Positions 15,484 to 25,377 of a DNA stretch of 64,000 nucleotides are shown piece by piece. How positions within the stretch are numbered: position 1 is the stretch's first letter; each line of letters opens with the position of its first letter. The stretch is taken from positions 124,001-188,000 of the forward strand of contig NZ_JAQQTF010000010.1 of NCBI RefSeq assembly GCF_028561275.1, read 5' to 3'. The stretch is from Aureisphaera galaxeae (GTDB lineage: Bacteria > Bacteroidota > Bacteroidia > Flavobacteriales > Flavobacteriaceae). The notes beneath the pieces are model-generated. The model worked only from the letters and a program-made list of their open reading frames with translations, was not told the origin of the DNA and did no database searches. The translations under genes were made by a program, and so were the position numbers.

Positions 15484-17004
15484 ATGAGAAAATTAATTAC
15501 ACTACTAATAGTGTTATGCATTACTGCTACGGGGTTTGCGCAATCCAAAAAACTGGAAAGCATTACCGAATTCAAACTTCAAAACTCTGGGGCCATATTA
15601 AATAAGGATAAGGACGTAGATGGTTACTACTTCTTTTATTTGGTAGACAAATTAAAGAAAGGTGCCCGCGAATATGGTATCCAAGTTTTGGACAACAACC
15701 TCAACGAGGTGGCTTTCAAAAAGTATGTTGCTCAAAAAGGGACCATCCTAGTAGACAGTCAGTTCAACAACGACGGTCTTATGTTCGCCTTCCTAAACAA
15801 AAAAGAGCGTCATATTAAAGTGGTGTTGTTCGACAGAAATGCGGAACAAAAAGAAACTTCTACCGTAGAATTGTCCAAAAAAGAGATCACTTGGCTAATG
15901 GCCATGAACCAGAGTGAAGATTTTAATATTCTTACCTCTGTCCCCAACAAAGGATTCCTTTTAACAGTGATTAAGGATAACAAAAAAATAGGATACAAAA
16001 CCTTCTTCTATCCTACCGACGATTCTCGTGGATGGCGTTATGGTTCCCCAGAAGGTTCCAAGGAAATCGTTACAGGTGCTCCTATGGCTACCAATGAAAA
16101 ATTCATTGTTATCAACGAAATGAGCAAGCCTGGGATGCTTTCAAAAAAGTTGAAGATTACCACCAAGATCCTGAATACCGAAACTGGAAAACTGGTTACT
16201 ACTATTAAAAGCGACCCTAAGAAGCCCAAGTTGATTACCAATGGTTTACTTAACGAGAACAATCAATTGATTCTAATGGGTGAGTATTTCAAAGGGGGCG
16301 ACAACATCATGAAGGATAAAAGTCAAGGTCTGTTCGTAGAAGTAATAGACGAGACTGGAGCTACACTTACCGAAAATACAGCTAGCTGGAGCAAGGATAT
16401 CAATCCTATTCTTAAGGCGAAAGACGACAAGAAAAACTCTTACATCTACTTCCACGATATTGTACCAACCGCAGACGGAAGTTTCTACGCCATTGGTGAA
16501 AAGTTCAGAAAAACAGCCAGTGCTGCAGGAATTGCTGCCGCTGTACTTAGCCGCGGTGGTAACAGTGTTACTCAGTTAACCATTACCGATGCCTTAGTGT
16601 TCGAATTTGATAAGGACTTTGCCCTTAAGGGAATTCAAACTTTTGAAAAAGGAAAATCTAGAGCTCCCAGTATATCTGATTTTGGAAGTCCACAACTAAA
16701 TGCTCATGTATTGAAGAATTACGGAGCTTTCGATCACATCTATACACAAATTGATAAAGAAAACGATCGTTTCTATGCCTGTTTTATCGATTACGAAAGA
16801 CTGAAGGGCGAGAAGAACAAAAATGCCTTTAAGACCATTATCTATGATGAAGGGGAGTTTTCTCAGGATAAGATCTATTTGGAGGCCGGTAAAGGAAAAA
16901 TTACCAGAGTACTTCCTGCCAAAACCGGTAATGTTGTTATTCTAGAATACGACAAAAAAGCAAAAACAATGGACCTGCATATGGAGAAGTTGAACATCGA
17001 CTAA
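15484..17004 (+). CDS. Secreted protein of unknown function
   Basis: 506 aa with a signal peptide (MRKLITLLIVLCITATGFAQ). The rest alternates short beta-strand-like stretches with polar loops, suggesting a beta-propeller, but without recognisable repeats. There is no type IX sorting domain; the end is KTMDLHMEKLNID. It sits 1 nt after the M48 peptidase gene, so a joint role in the envelope is plausible. Not recognised. Confidence 0.75.
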   Translation: MRKLITLLIVLCITATGFAQSKKLESITEFKLQNSGAILNKDKDVDGYYFFYLVDKLKKGAREYGIQVLDNNLNEVAFKKYVAQKGTILVDSQFNNDGLMFAFLNKKERHIKVVLFDRNAEQKETSTVELSKKEITWLMAMNQSEDFNILTSVPNKGFLLTVIKDNKKIGYKTFFYPTDDSRGWRYGSPEGSKEIVTGAPMATNEKFIVINEMSKPGMLSKKLKITTKILNTETGKLVTTIKSDPKKPKLITNGLLNENNQLILMGEYFKGGDNIMKDKSQGLFVEVIDETGATLTENTASWSKDINPILKAKDDKKNSYIYFHDIVPTADGSFYAIGEKFRKTASAAGIAAAVLSRGGNSVTQLTITDALVFEFDKDFALKGIQTFEKGKSRAPSISDFGSPQLNAHVLKNYGAFDHIYTQIDKENDRFYACFIDYERLKGEKNKNAFKTIIYDEGEFSQDKIYLEAGKGKITRVLPAKTGNVVILEYDKKAKTMDLHMEKLNID

Positions 17005-17033
17005 ACTTCATTCCATTTTATACTCACAAAGGA

Positions 17034-17065
17034 AGGCACTGTACTAACACAATGGCACAGTGCCT
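17034..17065 (+). terminator. Hairpin after the secreted-protein gene
   Basis: AGGCACTGT and ACAGTGCCT form a perfect 9-bp stem with a 14-nt loop. The following tract (CTCTTCGTTT) is only weakly T-rich. Confidence 0.55.
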
Positions 17066-17158
17066 CTCTTCGTTTATAGGTTGAACATCGGACATTTACA
17101 GGGGGTGAATATGGATACCAATCCCTTTTTACCTACCTTTAGCAAATAATTTTCTTTT

Positions 17159-18220
17159 ATGGGCATACAGATAACGGGGATTGGAAGCTTTATTCCCAGT
17201 AAAATAGCTTCCAATAAGGGATTTGAAAATCATGACTTTTACGATCAAGATGGCTCTCCTTTTGGACATGAAAACGAGGTAATCATCAAAAAATTCAAGG
17301 CCATTACTGGCATTGAAGAACGACGCTATATTAAGGACAAATTAGTAACCTCAGAAATTGCGCACTTTGCTGCGGAAAAAGCTATAGATGATGCTGATAT
17401 TGACAAGGAAACCCTAGATTACATTATCGTTGCTCACAACTATGGAGATGTAAAGCACGGAACGCGACAAAGCGATACCGTTCCCAGTTTGGCCTCAAGG
17501 GTAAAACACTTACTCCGTATTAAAAACCCTTCCTGCGTGGCATATGATGTCCTTTTTGGATGTCCGGGATGGGTTGAAGGAATGATACAAGCGCAGGCAT
17601 TCATGAAAGCCGGAATGGCTAAAAAATGCTTGGTCGTTGGTGCCGAAGCTCTTTCCCGTGTCATAGATCAACATGATAGGGATTCTATGATCTATAGTGA
17701 TGGAGCCGGAGCTGTGGTATTGGAAATCAATGAATCCAGTGAAAGTGACATTCTAGGTCATTGCAGTGCTACATACACTTATGATGAAGCCCATTTTATA
17801 TATTTTGGAGAGTCTAATAATCATCGACTCAACGGCGCCAATCGATACATTAAAATGTACGGCCGGAAAATATATGAATTCGCCTTGAGCAATGTACCCA
17901 AAGCTATGAAGGATTGTTTGGATCAGAGCGGTGTGGGCATCGAAGAGGTGAAGAAAGTATTCATTCATCAGGCAAATGAAAAGATGGATGAGGCGATCAT
18001 AGCAAGATTCTACAAACTATATGGCATAGAACCGCCTGAAAATGTAATGCCTATGACCATAGACAAATTGGGCAATTCCAGTGTTGCTACGGTACCTACT
18101 GTATATGATTTGGTAGTCAAGGGAAAATTGACGGGGCATGAAGTAAGCAAGGGAGATATCGTTATCTTTGCAAGTGTTGGTGCAGGAATGAACATCAATG
18201 CCATTGTTTACAGAATCTAA
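17159..18220 (+). CDS. Beta-ketoacyl-ACP synthase III family protein
   Basis: 353-aa thiolase-fold condensing enzyme. The catalytic triad is intact: Cys at about residue 135 (LFGCPGW), His at about 270 (IHQAN) and Asn at about 306 (GNSSVATVP). The first substrate loop differs from the housekeeping FabH, and the insertion near residue 25 (DQDGSPFGHENEV) is typical of a separate Bacteroidota clade. The acyl chain used is unknown. A TACCTTTA box lies at 17134-17141. The next gene, a methyltransferase, follows after 2 nt. Confidence 0.85.
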   Translation: MGIQITGIGSFIPSKIASNKGFENHDFYDQDGSPFGHENEVIIKKFKAITGIEERRYIKDKLVTSEIAHFAAEKAIDDADIDKETLDYIIVAHNYGDVKHGTRQSDTVPSLASRVKHLLRIKNPSCVAYDVLFGCPGWVEGMIQAQAFMKAGMAKKCLVVGAEALSRVIDQHDRDSMIYSDGAGAVVLEINESSESDILGHCSATYTYDEAHFIYFGESNNHRLNGANRYIKMYGRKIYEFALSNVPKAMKDCLDQSGVGIEEVKKVFIHQANEKMDEAIIARFYKLYGIEPPENVMPMTIDKLGNSSVATVPTVYDLVVKGKLTGHEVSKGDIVIFASVGAGMNINAIVYRI

Positions 18221-18222
18221 CT

Positions 18223-18747
18223 ATGTACGAAGGAAAATATCCTAAGAAACGTTACAAACATACCTTACGATTCCTGAAGAACTACGTTTCTACAGATGAA
18301 TCCATTTTAGATTTGGGGGTTACTAATCCATTTTCAGAAATTCTGATCAAAGAGGGCTTCAATGTTACCAACACCAAGGGAGAAGATCTCGATTTGGATA
18401 CCGAGGCAGTACAAACAGATACGTATGATGTGGTGACAGCCTTCGAAATTTTCGAACATTTGGTGTCTCCTTTCAATGTTATTAATGATATCAAAGCCAA
18501 AAAATTAGTGGCTTCTGTTCCTTTAAAGTTATGGTTTGCCTCTGCCTATCGGAGCAAAACAGATGAACGGGATCGTCATTACCACGAGTTCGAAGATTGG
18601 CAATTTGATTGGTTATTGGAAAAAGCCGGTTGGCGCATTAAAAAGAGCGAAAAATTCACCAATCCTGTGCGTAAAGTAGGGATTCGTCCTATTCTTAGGC
18701 GTTTTACACCCCGCTATTACCTCGTCTATGCCGAAAGGATAAAGTAA
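18223..18747 (+). CDS. SAM-dependent methyltransferase-like protein
   Basis: 174 aa. The core is a reduced class I fold: SILDLGVTNPFSEIL stands in place of the usual glycine-rich motif I, followed by VVTAFEIFEHLVSP, the acidic post-I strand. The C-terminal YYLVYAERIK strand also fits. The weak motif I means that SAM binding is not certain. It is 2 nt after the KAS III homologue. Confidence 0.7.
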   Translation: MYEGKYPKKRYKHTLRFLKNYVSTDESILDLGVTNPFSEILIKEGFNVTNTKGEDLDLDTEAVQTDTYDVVTAFEIFEHLVSPFNVINDIKAKKLVASVPLKLWFASAYRSKTDERDRHYHEFEDWQFDWLLEKAGWRIKKSEKFTNPVRKVGIRPILRRFTPRYYLVYAERIK

Positions 18748-18748
18748 T

Positions 18749-20296
18749 TTATTCTTTGATGATTTTGAAACGAGCCATTTCCCCTTGCTCATTCATAACT
18801 TCCACCAAATAATGTCCTACAGATAAGTAGGAAACATCGAAATAATTTCCCGTTTGTGCAGGCTGGTAGGCAACCAATTGCTTTCCACTCATATCGTAAA
18901 CCGCTATTTTTTCAATCCCGTCTATGTTCGAAAGACGAAAAGCATTACGTGTTGGATTGGGCGCTAAAGCAAGTCCCAGATTATTTTCTACCTCAGTTAT
19001 CTCCAATATGCCTCCCAATTTCAAGGTCCAAACACTGCCTTCTTCAGGGCTTCCTACCTCATCCGCAAACGCACCGGAAATAATGGAATGTGTATCGGCT
19101 GTAGCATCATACATATGAGAAACCGAAAAGCCAAAAGAATCCTGAGGGTTGATATCCCCATCGAAGTTGTGAAGGCCTTCGGTATACATGACATAGTCAT
19201 GTACGGTACCATCATTGTTCAAATTTATTATGAAAAAAGCTCCAAAGTTTCCAGCATTTTCTCCCCAGAAACCCCTTGCTCCCACTACAATATCCACTCG
19301 CTCATCATTATTTATATCGCCCGCATAATCAATTGACTTTCCAAAGAACATATTCCCATTAAAACCTGCATCGAAATTACCTTCAGTATCACTTATTTTC
19401 TGATGGCTTGCCACAGTTCCGTCTTCATTCATAAACAGAATATACACAGCTCCCCTATTGGATCCTCCATCATCATCCCGATAGGCTCCCACGGCCAAAT
19501 CGATTACACCATCTCCATCTAGGTCACCTATATTTGCCACAGAACCCCCAAAATAATCTTGCAAATCCAGTGTCACGTCAAAACCTCCGGTACCACTGCT
19601 TATTTCTTGATACGAATCCACTGTAAAATCGTCATTCAAAAACAAAATATAAACGGCTCCCCTACTTTGATCCCTTCTCGCTGAAACAGCGATATCCTGA
19701 TTTCCATCGCCATTAAAATCCCCTAACAATTCAATGTCGGTCCCAAATACATCACGGTCTTCCAACGGGGCTAAAAAGTTTCCTTCGGTATCACTTATCT
19801 TGGTATAGGCAGCCACTGTTCCGTCAGAATTGAGGGATAGTATCCAAACGGCACCTCTCCATATTCCGCCATCTCCATCATATTCTGCCCCTACGCCAAT
19901 TTCTACAAGACCATCGCCATTCATATCGCCCAAATAGGAAATGGAAGTTCCGAAGATATCCCATTCATCCAATTGTCCAAGAAAACCACCTTCGGTGTCA
20001 CTTATTTTTTGGTGCGTTATAACCGCTCCATTGGCATCCAAGAAAAGGATGTATACAGCTCCATGATTGAATCCTCCATCATCATCCTTTATTGTGCCTA
20101 CGGCTATATCCTGAAATCCATCTTGGTTTAGATCGCCAATGGCCTCCACTGCGTAGCCAAACCAGTCTTCGGTATCGAGAAACACCTTGAATCCCCCTTG
20201 CACTTCGGCAATGTATTCGTAATCCAAAACGCCATATACCTGACCGGAGATCAGTGATGAAATCATAAGGCATGTAGAAAGTAGTAGTGTTTTCAT
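18749..20296 (-). CDS. FG-GAP repeat protein with type IX secretion sorting domain
   Basis: 515 aa. A signal peptide (ending near SGQVYG) is followed by six FG-GAP/integrin-alpha-like repeats of about 60 residues. Each has a calcium-type DxNxDGxxD loop (for example DLNQDGFQD, DMNGDGLVE, DFNGDGNQD, DLDGDGVID). The C-terminal 75 residues (APNPTRNAF, then VYDMSGKQL and a final KIIKE) form a type A T9SS sorting domain. It is therefore a surface-exposed or secreted beta-propeller. It is divergent from the glycosyltransferase gene, with only 45 nt between. Confidence 0.9.
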   Translation of the reverse strand: MKTLLLSTCLMISSLISGQVYGVLDYEYIAEVQGGFKVFLDTEDWFGYAVEAIGDLNQDGFQDIAVGTIKDDDGGFNHGAVYILFLDANGAVITHQKISDTEGGFLGQLDEWDIFGTSISYLGDMNGDGLVEIGVGAEYDGDGGIWRGAVWILSLNSDGTVAAYTKISDTEGNFLAPLEDRDVFGTDIELLGDFNGDGNQDIAVSARRDQSRGAVYILFLNDDFTVDSYQEISSGTGGFDVTLDLQDYFGGSVANIGDLDGDGVIDLAVGAYRDDDGGSNRGAVYILFMNEDGTVASHQKISDTEGNFDAGFNGNMFFGKSIDYAGDINNDERVDIVVGARGFWGENAGNFGAFFIINLNNDGTVHDYVMYTEGLHNFDGDINPQDSFGFSVSHMYDATADTHSIISGAFADEVGSPEEGSVWTLKLGGILEITEVENNLGLALAPNPTRNAFRLSNIDGIEKIAVYDMSGKQLVAYQPAQTGNYFDVSYLSVGHYLVEVMNEQGEMARFKIIKE

Positions 20297-20341
20297 ACAT
20301 TATTTTTTCTAAAGATACCAATATTGTCCTACTTTTAAAGC

Positions 20342-21181
20342 GTGAGAATAGCCATTGTCATCCCAATTCATAATGAGGAAGCTCATCTTCCCACCATGCT
20401 GGACTCCCTTCTTAGTCAAAGTTTTCTACCGGAAACAGTGGTTTTGGTGAATGATCACTCTACGGATGGCTCTCAAAAAATCATCGACGAATACGCTTCA
20501 CAACATTCATGTATCCAGACCATTTCCTTGGAATCTTCGGCACAACACGAACCTGGATCCAAAGTAATCAATGCTTTTTACAAAGGCTATGCATTGCTTA
20601 AGGGTGACTTCGATCTCATCGGGAAATTCGATGCCGACCTTATACTACCCTCGAATTACTTTGAAAATATGGCAGCACTTTTTCAATCTTCCCCAAAAAT
20701 TGGTCTAGCCGGTGGAAATCTATACATTGAAAAAGAAGGGGTGTGGGTGTATGAAAACATATCGGAGAAAACCAAAGTTCGAGGCCCCATTAAATTGTAC
20801 CGAAAGGCCTGTTTTGAAGCCATTGGCGGACTAAAAAAGTCTATTGGCTGGGACACGGTAGATGGTTTGTTGGCAAGTTATCACGGTTGGCAAAGCGCAA
20901 CGGATACCACGCTCCATGTAAAGCATTTAAAACCCACGGGGCAGCAATATGCCTCGAAGGACGCCAAAAAGCAAGGAGAGGCCTTCAGAAAAATGCGCTA
21001 TGGTTTCTGGCTTACTTTCATAGCCGCTGGAAAATTGGCTCTTAAAAAAGGAAGAATTAGCTATTTCTTCGGTTGTATTAATAGCTTCCTTAAGACACCC
21101 AAGGACTATATAGTTACGCAGCAGGAAGGTGCTTTTATACGAAGTCTCCGATGGAAAGGAATTCGGAAAAAAGTCTTCTAA
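20342..21181 (+). CDS. Family 2 glycosyltransferase
   Basis: 279 aa, GT-A fold. The opening MRIAIVIPIHNEEAHLPTML, the NDHSTDGS donor-binding motif and the metal-binding FDADL at about residue 100 are typical of GT2. No membrane segments are evident apart from a moderately hydrophobic C-terminal part. The start codon is GTG, which places the first strand at the N-terminus. The acceptor is unknown. Confidence 0.9.
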   Translation: MRIAIVIPIHNEEAHLPTMLDSLLSQSFLPETVVLVNDHSTDGSQKIIDEYASQHSCIQTISLESSAQHEPGSKVINAFYKGYALLKGDFDLIGKFDADLILPSNYFENMAALFQSSPKIGLAGGNLYIEKEGVWVYENISEKTKVRGPIKLYRKACFEAIGGLKKSIGWDTVDGLLASYHGWQSATDTTLHVKHLKPTGQQYASKDAKKQGEAFRKMRYGFWLTFIAAGKLALKKGRISYFFGCINSFLKTPKDYIVTQQEGAFIRSLRWKGIRKKVF

Positions 21182-21223
21182 ATTACCAACGCAATCTTAA
21201 CATTCCGAATCGAACATTATCTG

Positions 21224-21231
21224 TATTTTTG
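21224..21231 (+). promoter_or_regulatory. -7 box of the alkaline phosphatase gene
   Basis: TATTTTTG fits TAnnTTTG and lies 18 nt upstream of the ATG at 21250. This supports that start over the longer reading frame. Confidence 0.45.
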
Positions 21232-21249
21232 AAGCTACAAATTTGTTGT

Positions 21250-22329
21250 ATGAAAAAATTACTGCTACTCGTTATCGCCCTAGGCTTGTTCTCCTGTAAT
21301 TCGGGAGAAAAAGAAGTTACACCCCAAGAGACCGAAACCCCAAAAGGCCCCAAGAATATCATTTTATTGGTCGGGGATGGAATGGGCTTAAGTGAAGTTT
21401 CTGCAAGTCTATTCTTTAAGGAAAGTGCGTCCAACTTTGAACGTTTCCCGACTGTTGGACTTATAAAGACCTCGGCTGCAGACAAACTCATTACCGACTC
21501 GGCTGCAGGAGCTACTGCCTTTGCCAGCGGTATAAAAACCTATAACGGCGCTGTCGGAGTAGATACGGACTCTATGGATGTAAAAACCATTGTGGAGCAC
21601 GTATCGGAAAGGGACATTGCTACCGGCGTAATCTCCACTTCTGCTATTACCCATGCAACACCCGCAGCATTTTATGCGCATAGCAAGAGTCGCCGAGATG
21701 AAGAAACCATTGCCAGTTATTTACCTAAATCTGGAATTGATTTCTTTGCCGGAGGGGGATTGAAGTTCTTCAATAAAAGAAAGGACAGCATCGATATGAT
21801 TGCCGAATTAGAGACCAAAGGTTTTGCCATGGACACCGTTGCGCTAAGCAAGAAAACCGATGGTAAACAGGGATTCCTTTTAGCACAAGGAGGAATGCCC
21901 ACGATGGAAACCCGCGGGGATTTCTTACCACAAGCGGCACAACTAGCTATAGAACACCTTTCAGAAAACGACAATGGCTTTTTCCTAATGATCGAAGGAT
22001 CACAGATAGATTGGGGAGGTCATGACAACGATGCCGATTACCTCATTGGTGAGTTATTGGACTTCGACACCACGATTGGCAAGGTGCTCGACTTTGCGGA
22101 AGCAAATGGAGAAACCCTTGTTATTGTTACGGCAGATCATGAAACAGGTGGTTTTACCTTATCCCCAAAAGAGGGAAATTATAACGAAATTGCCCCTAGC
22201 TTCTCTACCACTGGTCATTCGGCTACTATGGTACCTGTATTTGCCATGGGACCAGGATCAGAAAACTTCGGTGGGATTTATGAAAACACTGAGATCTACC
22301 ATAAAATGATGGCCGTTTTCGGCAAGTAG
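21250..22329 (+). CDS. Alkaline phosphatase lipoprotein
   Basis: 359 aa. Lipoprotein signal with lipobox LFSC (Cys 16). The PhoA-type site has Asp 43 (LVGDGMG) and the Ser 84 nucleophile (TDSAAGATA), then EGSQIDWGGHDND and TADHETGG for the two zinc sites. It releases phosphate from organic esters at the cell envelope. At 359 aa it is shorter than E. coli PhoA and lacks its insertions, as in other Bacteroidota enzymes. The start was chosen because the signal peptide begins there. Confidence 0.93.
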   Translation: MKKLLLLVIALGLFSCNSGEKEVTPQETETPKGPKNIILLVGDGMGLSEVSASLFFKESASNFERFPTVGLIKTSAADKLITDSAAGATAFASGIKTYNGAVGVDTDSMDVKTIVEHVSERDIATGVISTSAITHATPAAFYAHSKSRRDEETIASYLPKSGIDFFAGGGLKFFNKRKDSIDMIAELETKGFAMDTVALSKKTDGKQGFLLAQGGMPTMETRGDFLPQAAQLAIEHLSENDNGFFLMIEGSQIDWGGHDNDADYLIGELLDFDTTIGKVLDFAEANGETLVIVTADHETGGFTLSPKEGNYNEIAPSFSTTGHSATMVPVFAMGPGSENFGGIYENTEIYHKMMAVFGK

Positions 22330-22395
22330 TCCACTGGACTCCTTTCAAAGAAAACACTCGTCTAATTTTGTTACTTTAGCAACAGATCGCCACTT

Positions 22396-23133
22396 ATGAA
22401 GTACCTACACGATATTGGCTCCTATTTCTTAATGCTGAAAGACGTATTTAGCCGACCTACCAAAGGTTCGGTTTTGCGCGAATTGGTATTGAAGGAAGTA
22501 GATGAGCTTATTATCAATTCTTTGGGAATCGTAGCTTTTATCTCCTTCTTCGTAGGTGGGGTTGTAGCCATACAAACGGCACTCAACATTGATAATCCCT
22601 TAATCCCCGAATACTTGGTAGGGTTTGCCACACGACAGTCGATCATTTTGGAGTTCGCACCTACATTCATTTCCATTATCATGGCTGGTAAAATGGGATC
22701 GTTCATTACTTCTAGTATCGGTTCCATGCGAGTTACAGAGCAAATAGACGCTTTGGAAGTGATGGGAATCAATTCCCTCAATTATCTCGTATTCCCGAAA
22801 GTAATAGCACTATTATTCTATCCTTTTGTCATTGCCATTTCCATGTTCTTGGGAATTCTTGGCGGATGGGTAGCTGGTGTGTACGGTGGTTTTAGTACCT
22901 CGGAAGCTTTTATTCAAGGGTTACAGGAAGACTTCATTACCTTCCACGTAATTTATGCCTTTATTAAAACCTTCGTCTTCGCCTTTATTCTGGCAACTGT
23001 TCCCTCCTGGCAAGGCTACTTTATGAAGGGAGGTGCTTTGGAGGTAGGAAAGGCCAGCACCAATTCCTTTGTTTGGACCAGTGTGCTTATTATTTTGACG
23101 AACTATATTGTAACCTCTTTACTCCTAAGCTAA
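22396..23133 (+). CDS. mlaE: MlaE-family lipid ABC transporter permease
   Basis: 245 aa with five or six transmembrane segments. The stretches GFATRQSIILEFAPTF and GSMRVTEQIDALEVMGIN are characteristic of the MlaE/YrbE permease family, which moves phospholipids between the membranes. A TAATTTTG box lies at 22363-22370. Its stop overlaps the start of the ATPase gene (TAATG). No MCE-domain (MlaD) gene follows here, so the third component must be elsewhere. Confidence 0.92.
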   Translation: MKYLHDIGSYFLMLKDVFSRPTKGSVLRELVLKEVDELIINSLGIVAFISFFVGGVVAIQTALNIDNPLIPEYLVGFATRQSIILEFAPTFISIIMAGKMGSFITSSIGSMRVTEQIDALEVMGINSLNYLVFPKVIALLFYPFVIAISMFLGILGGWVAGVYGGFSTSEAFIQGLQEDFITFHVIYAFIKTFVFAFILATVPSWQGYFMKGGALEVGKASTNSFVWTSVLIILTNYIVTSLLLS

Positions 23134-23897
23134 TGATTACTGTTGAAAATCTACATAAGAGCTTTGGTAGCGAGCATATCCTAAAGGGGTTGAGCACCAC
23201 TTTCGACAAGGGTAAAACCAACCTCATTATTGGGCAAAGTGGTAGTGGTAAAACTGTTTTCTTGAAATGTCTATTAGGTCTTTTCGAGCCCGAAGATGGG
23301 CGAATTATTTTCGAAGATCGAGCCATTCAAGATATGGACGAAGAGGAAAAAAGACGCTTACGTGAAAATATGGGCATGGTATTTCAAGGAAGTGCCCTAT
23401 TCGATTCCATGAATATCGAGGAAAACGTGATGTTTCCACTCCGTATGTTTTCCAAAAAGAAGAAATCGGAAATGCTGGATCGGGTAAATGAAGTGCTGGC
23501 ACGTGTTAACCTTGAGAATGTGAATAAAAAATATCCTTCCGAAATCTCTGGGGGAATGCAAAAACGGGTGGCTATTGCCCGCGCTATAGTGAACAATCCG
23601 AAGTATTTGTTCTGCGATGAGCCCAATTCTGGTTTGGACCCAAGAACGGCGATCCTTATCGATAATCTTATTCAAGAAATTACTAGGGAATACAATATCA
23701 CCACGGTCATCAATACCCACGATATGAACTCCGTGATGGAGATTGGTGAGAAGATCGTATTTCTTCAAAAAGGGAATCTGGCCTGGCAAGGGGACAATAC
23801 CCAAATCTTCAAAACAGACAACAAGGATGTGACAGACTTTGTGTACTCTTCGGACCTTTTCAAAAAGATTCGGGATGTACAGATCAAGGAAGGGTAA
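23133..23897 (+). CDS. mlaF: MlaF-type ABC transporter ATP-binding protein
   Basis: 254 aa. Walker A GQSGSGKT (about residues 36-43), Q-loop VFQGSALFD, signature SGGMQKRVAIARA, Walker B LFCDEPNSGLDP and the switch HD in NTHDM. It pairs with the MlaE permease in the preceding, overlapping gene. An in-frame start at 23073 lies inside mlaE and adds unrelated residues, so 23133 is used. Confidence 0.93.
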   Translation: MITVENLHKSFGSEHILKGLSTTFDKGKTNLIIGQSGSGKTVFLKCLLGLFEPEDGRIIFEDRAIQDMDEEEKRRLRENMGMVFQGSALFDSMNIEENVMFPLRMFSKKKKSEMLDRVNEVLARVNLENVNKKYPSEISGGMQKRVAIARAIVNNPKYLFCDEPNSGLDPRTAILIDNLIQEITREYNITTVINTHDMNSVMEIGEKIVFLQKGNLAWQGDNTQIFKTDNKDVTDFVYSSDLFKKIRDVQIKEG

Positions 23898-23899
23898 TC

Positions 23900-25366
23900 C
23901 TATTTCAGCACCAAGGTATCCTTAGCCAATTTAAACTTCAACCAAGTATACAATCTTGTTCTATCCTTATTAATGGTAGCTGCATCTATGGAATCGGACC
24001 ATCTTGCAGTGAATGTCGCCATGGTGTCGATCTTTTCAAGATTGGAAATCAACGTTTTGGAATAACTCAAGCTTCGAAGGTTTTCATAATTGATCTTCGC
24101 TTCATCGCATAGGTTTTTAAAGGGAATCTGATCCTTTTCCAACTTGCTCAACTCTGCCACTTTCTCTTCCAAAAAGATAATCTTTTGGTTTTTTGATAGC
24201 AGATCCAATGAATCTCGGGATCGAAGTTCTTCCATATAACGCACTTCATCTTCAAAACTATTGTCTGTAGAACTCTGGTTTAAATTGAGCTTAGCATCCT
24301 TTAAGGCACTATACGTAAGCATCCGAGCGCGAAGTACATCCAAGGTTTCTCCCGAAATCTGATCGGTACCAAAAGAGGTTAAATCAATACTCGAGATATC
24401 ATTTCTACTGAAGGTATACGTGGCATATTTCTTTATGTATGGAGCATTGGGTAGTGCTTCCAATTCTGTTTCAATAAAGCGTTTTGCAGAATTCTTGAAG
24501 GTACTTTCCTTTAGTACATTGTAGAAGGTAATCCCAGCTGGGATCATCACCAAAAGGGCCACAAAAGAGGCGAATCGCGCAATGTTCTTTCTTCGAACGG
24601 AATTCGCATATTTAATCATTGGGAAACGCAGTAGCTTTAATACCAAGAAGGTTGCCAAAGCGATAAAAATGGTGTTGATAATGAACAGGTACATCGCGCC
24701 TCCCGCAAACCCCAATCCTTTGCCATTGCCAATAAAGGCTTCTGCCAAACCATACCCCACGGTACAGAGTGGTGGCATCAGGGCTGTTGCAATTGCCACC
24801 CCAAAGATTACACTGGCAATGGTTCCTTTTTTGGTTCGGGCTATGATCAATGCCAAACCACCAAAGAAGGCAATGAGTACATCACGAATATCCGGTTTTG
24901 TTCTTCCAAGCAATTCGGAGGTTTCTTCACGAAGGGGGAATATCCAAAAGAAAAGGAAAGCAGTCACAACACTGAGGACAACCATCACCCCAAAATTGAT
25001 AAGGGATTTTCTAAGGGTGAAGATATCGTTAATGGCAATGGACATCCCTATTCCCAAAATAGGGCCCATCAATGGAGAAATTAACATCGCTCCAATTACC
25101 ACTGCCGTCGAGTTGGCATTGAGCCCTACCGAAGCGACAAAGATGGAACAAATGAGAATCCAAGCCGTTGCACCTTTAAAGGGAATGTCATTTTTAATGG
25201 CATCTATGGTACTTTCGCGATCCGTATCTGCCCTAAAGTCGAGCAATTCTAACACAAAGGTTTTTATACTTTGCCAAAGCCCTTTAACATCCTGACGCAC
25301 GGCTTCTTTTTGCTGTGCAATCTCTTTCTCTTTTGCAATTTCCTTCTCCTTATCTGCTTCCTCCAT
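23900..25366 (-). CDS. DUF389 membrane protein
   Basis: 488 aa. A charged N-terminal helix (EEADKEKEIAKEKEIAQQK) is followed by a DUF389 core of about six transmembrane segments (roughly 75-300; GAMLISPLMGPILGIGMS and LIIARTKKGT are family hallmarks). The C-terminal soluble part is predicted helical and coiled-coil-like. The function of DUF389 proteins is not established. It is the last gene of a minus-strand run that begins with the SDR gene at 27751, 11 nt after manC. Confidence 0.88.
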   Translation of the reverse strand: MEEADKEKEIAKEKEIAQQKEAVRQDVKGLWQSIKTFVLELLDFRADTDRESTIDAIKNDIPFKGATAWILICSIFVASVGLNANSTAVVIGAMLISPLMGPILGIGMSIAINDIFTLRKSLINFGVMVVLSVVTAFLFFWIFPLREETSELLGRTKPDIRDVLIAFFGGLALIIARTKKGTIASVIFGVAIATALMPPLCTVGYGLAEAFIGNGKGLGFAGGAMYLFIINTIFIALATFLVLKLLRFPMIKYANSVRRKNIARFASFVALLVMIPAGITFYNVLKESTFKNSAKRFIETELEALPNAPYIKKYATYTFSRNDISSIDLTSFGTDQISGETLDVLRARMLTYSALKDAKLNLNQSSTDNSFEDEVRYMEELRSRDSLDLLSKNQKIIFLEEKVAELSKLEKDQIPFKNLCDEAKINYENLRSLSYSKTLISNLEKIDTMATFTARWSDSIDAATINKDRTRLYTWLKFKLAKDTLVLK

Positions 25367-25377
25367 AAGGTATTATT

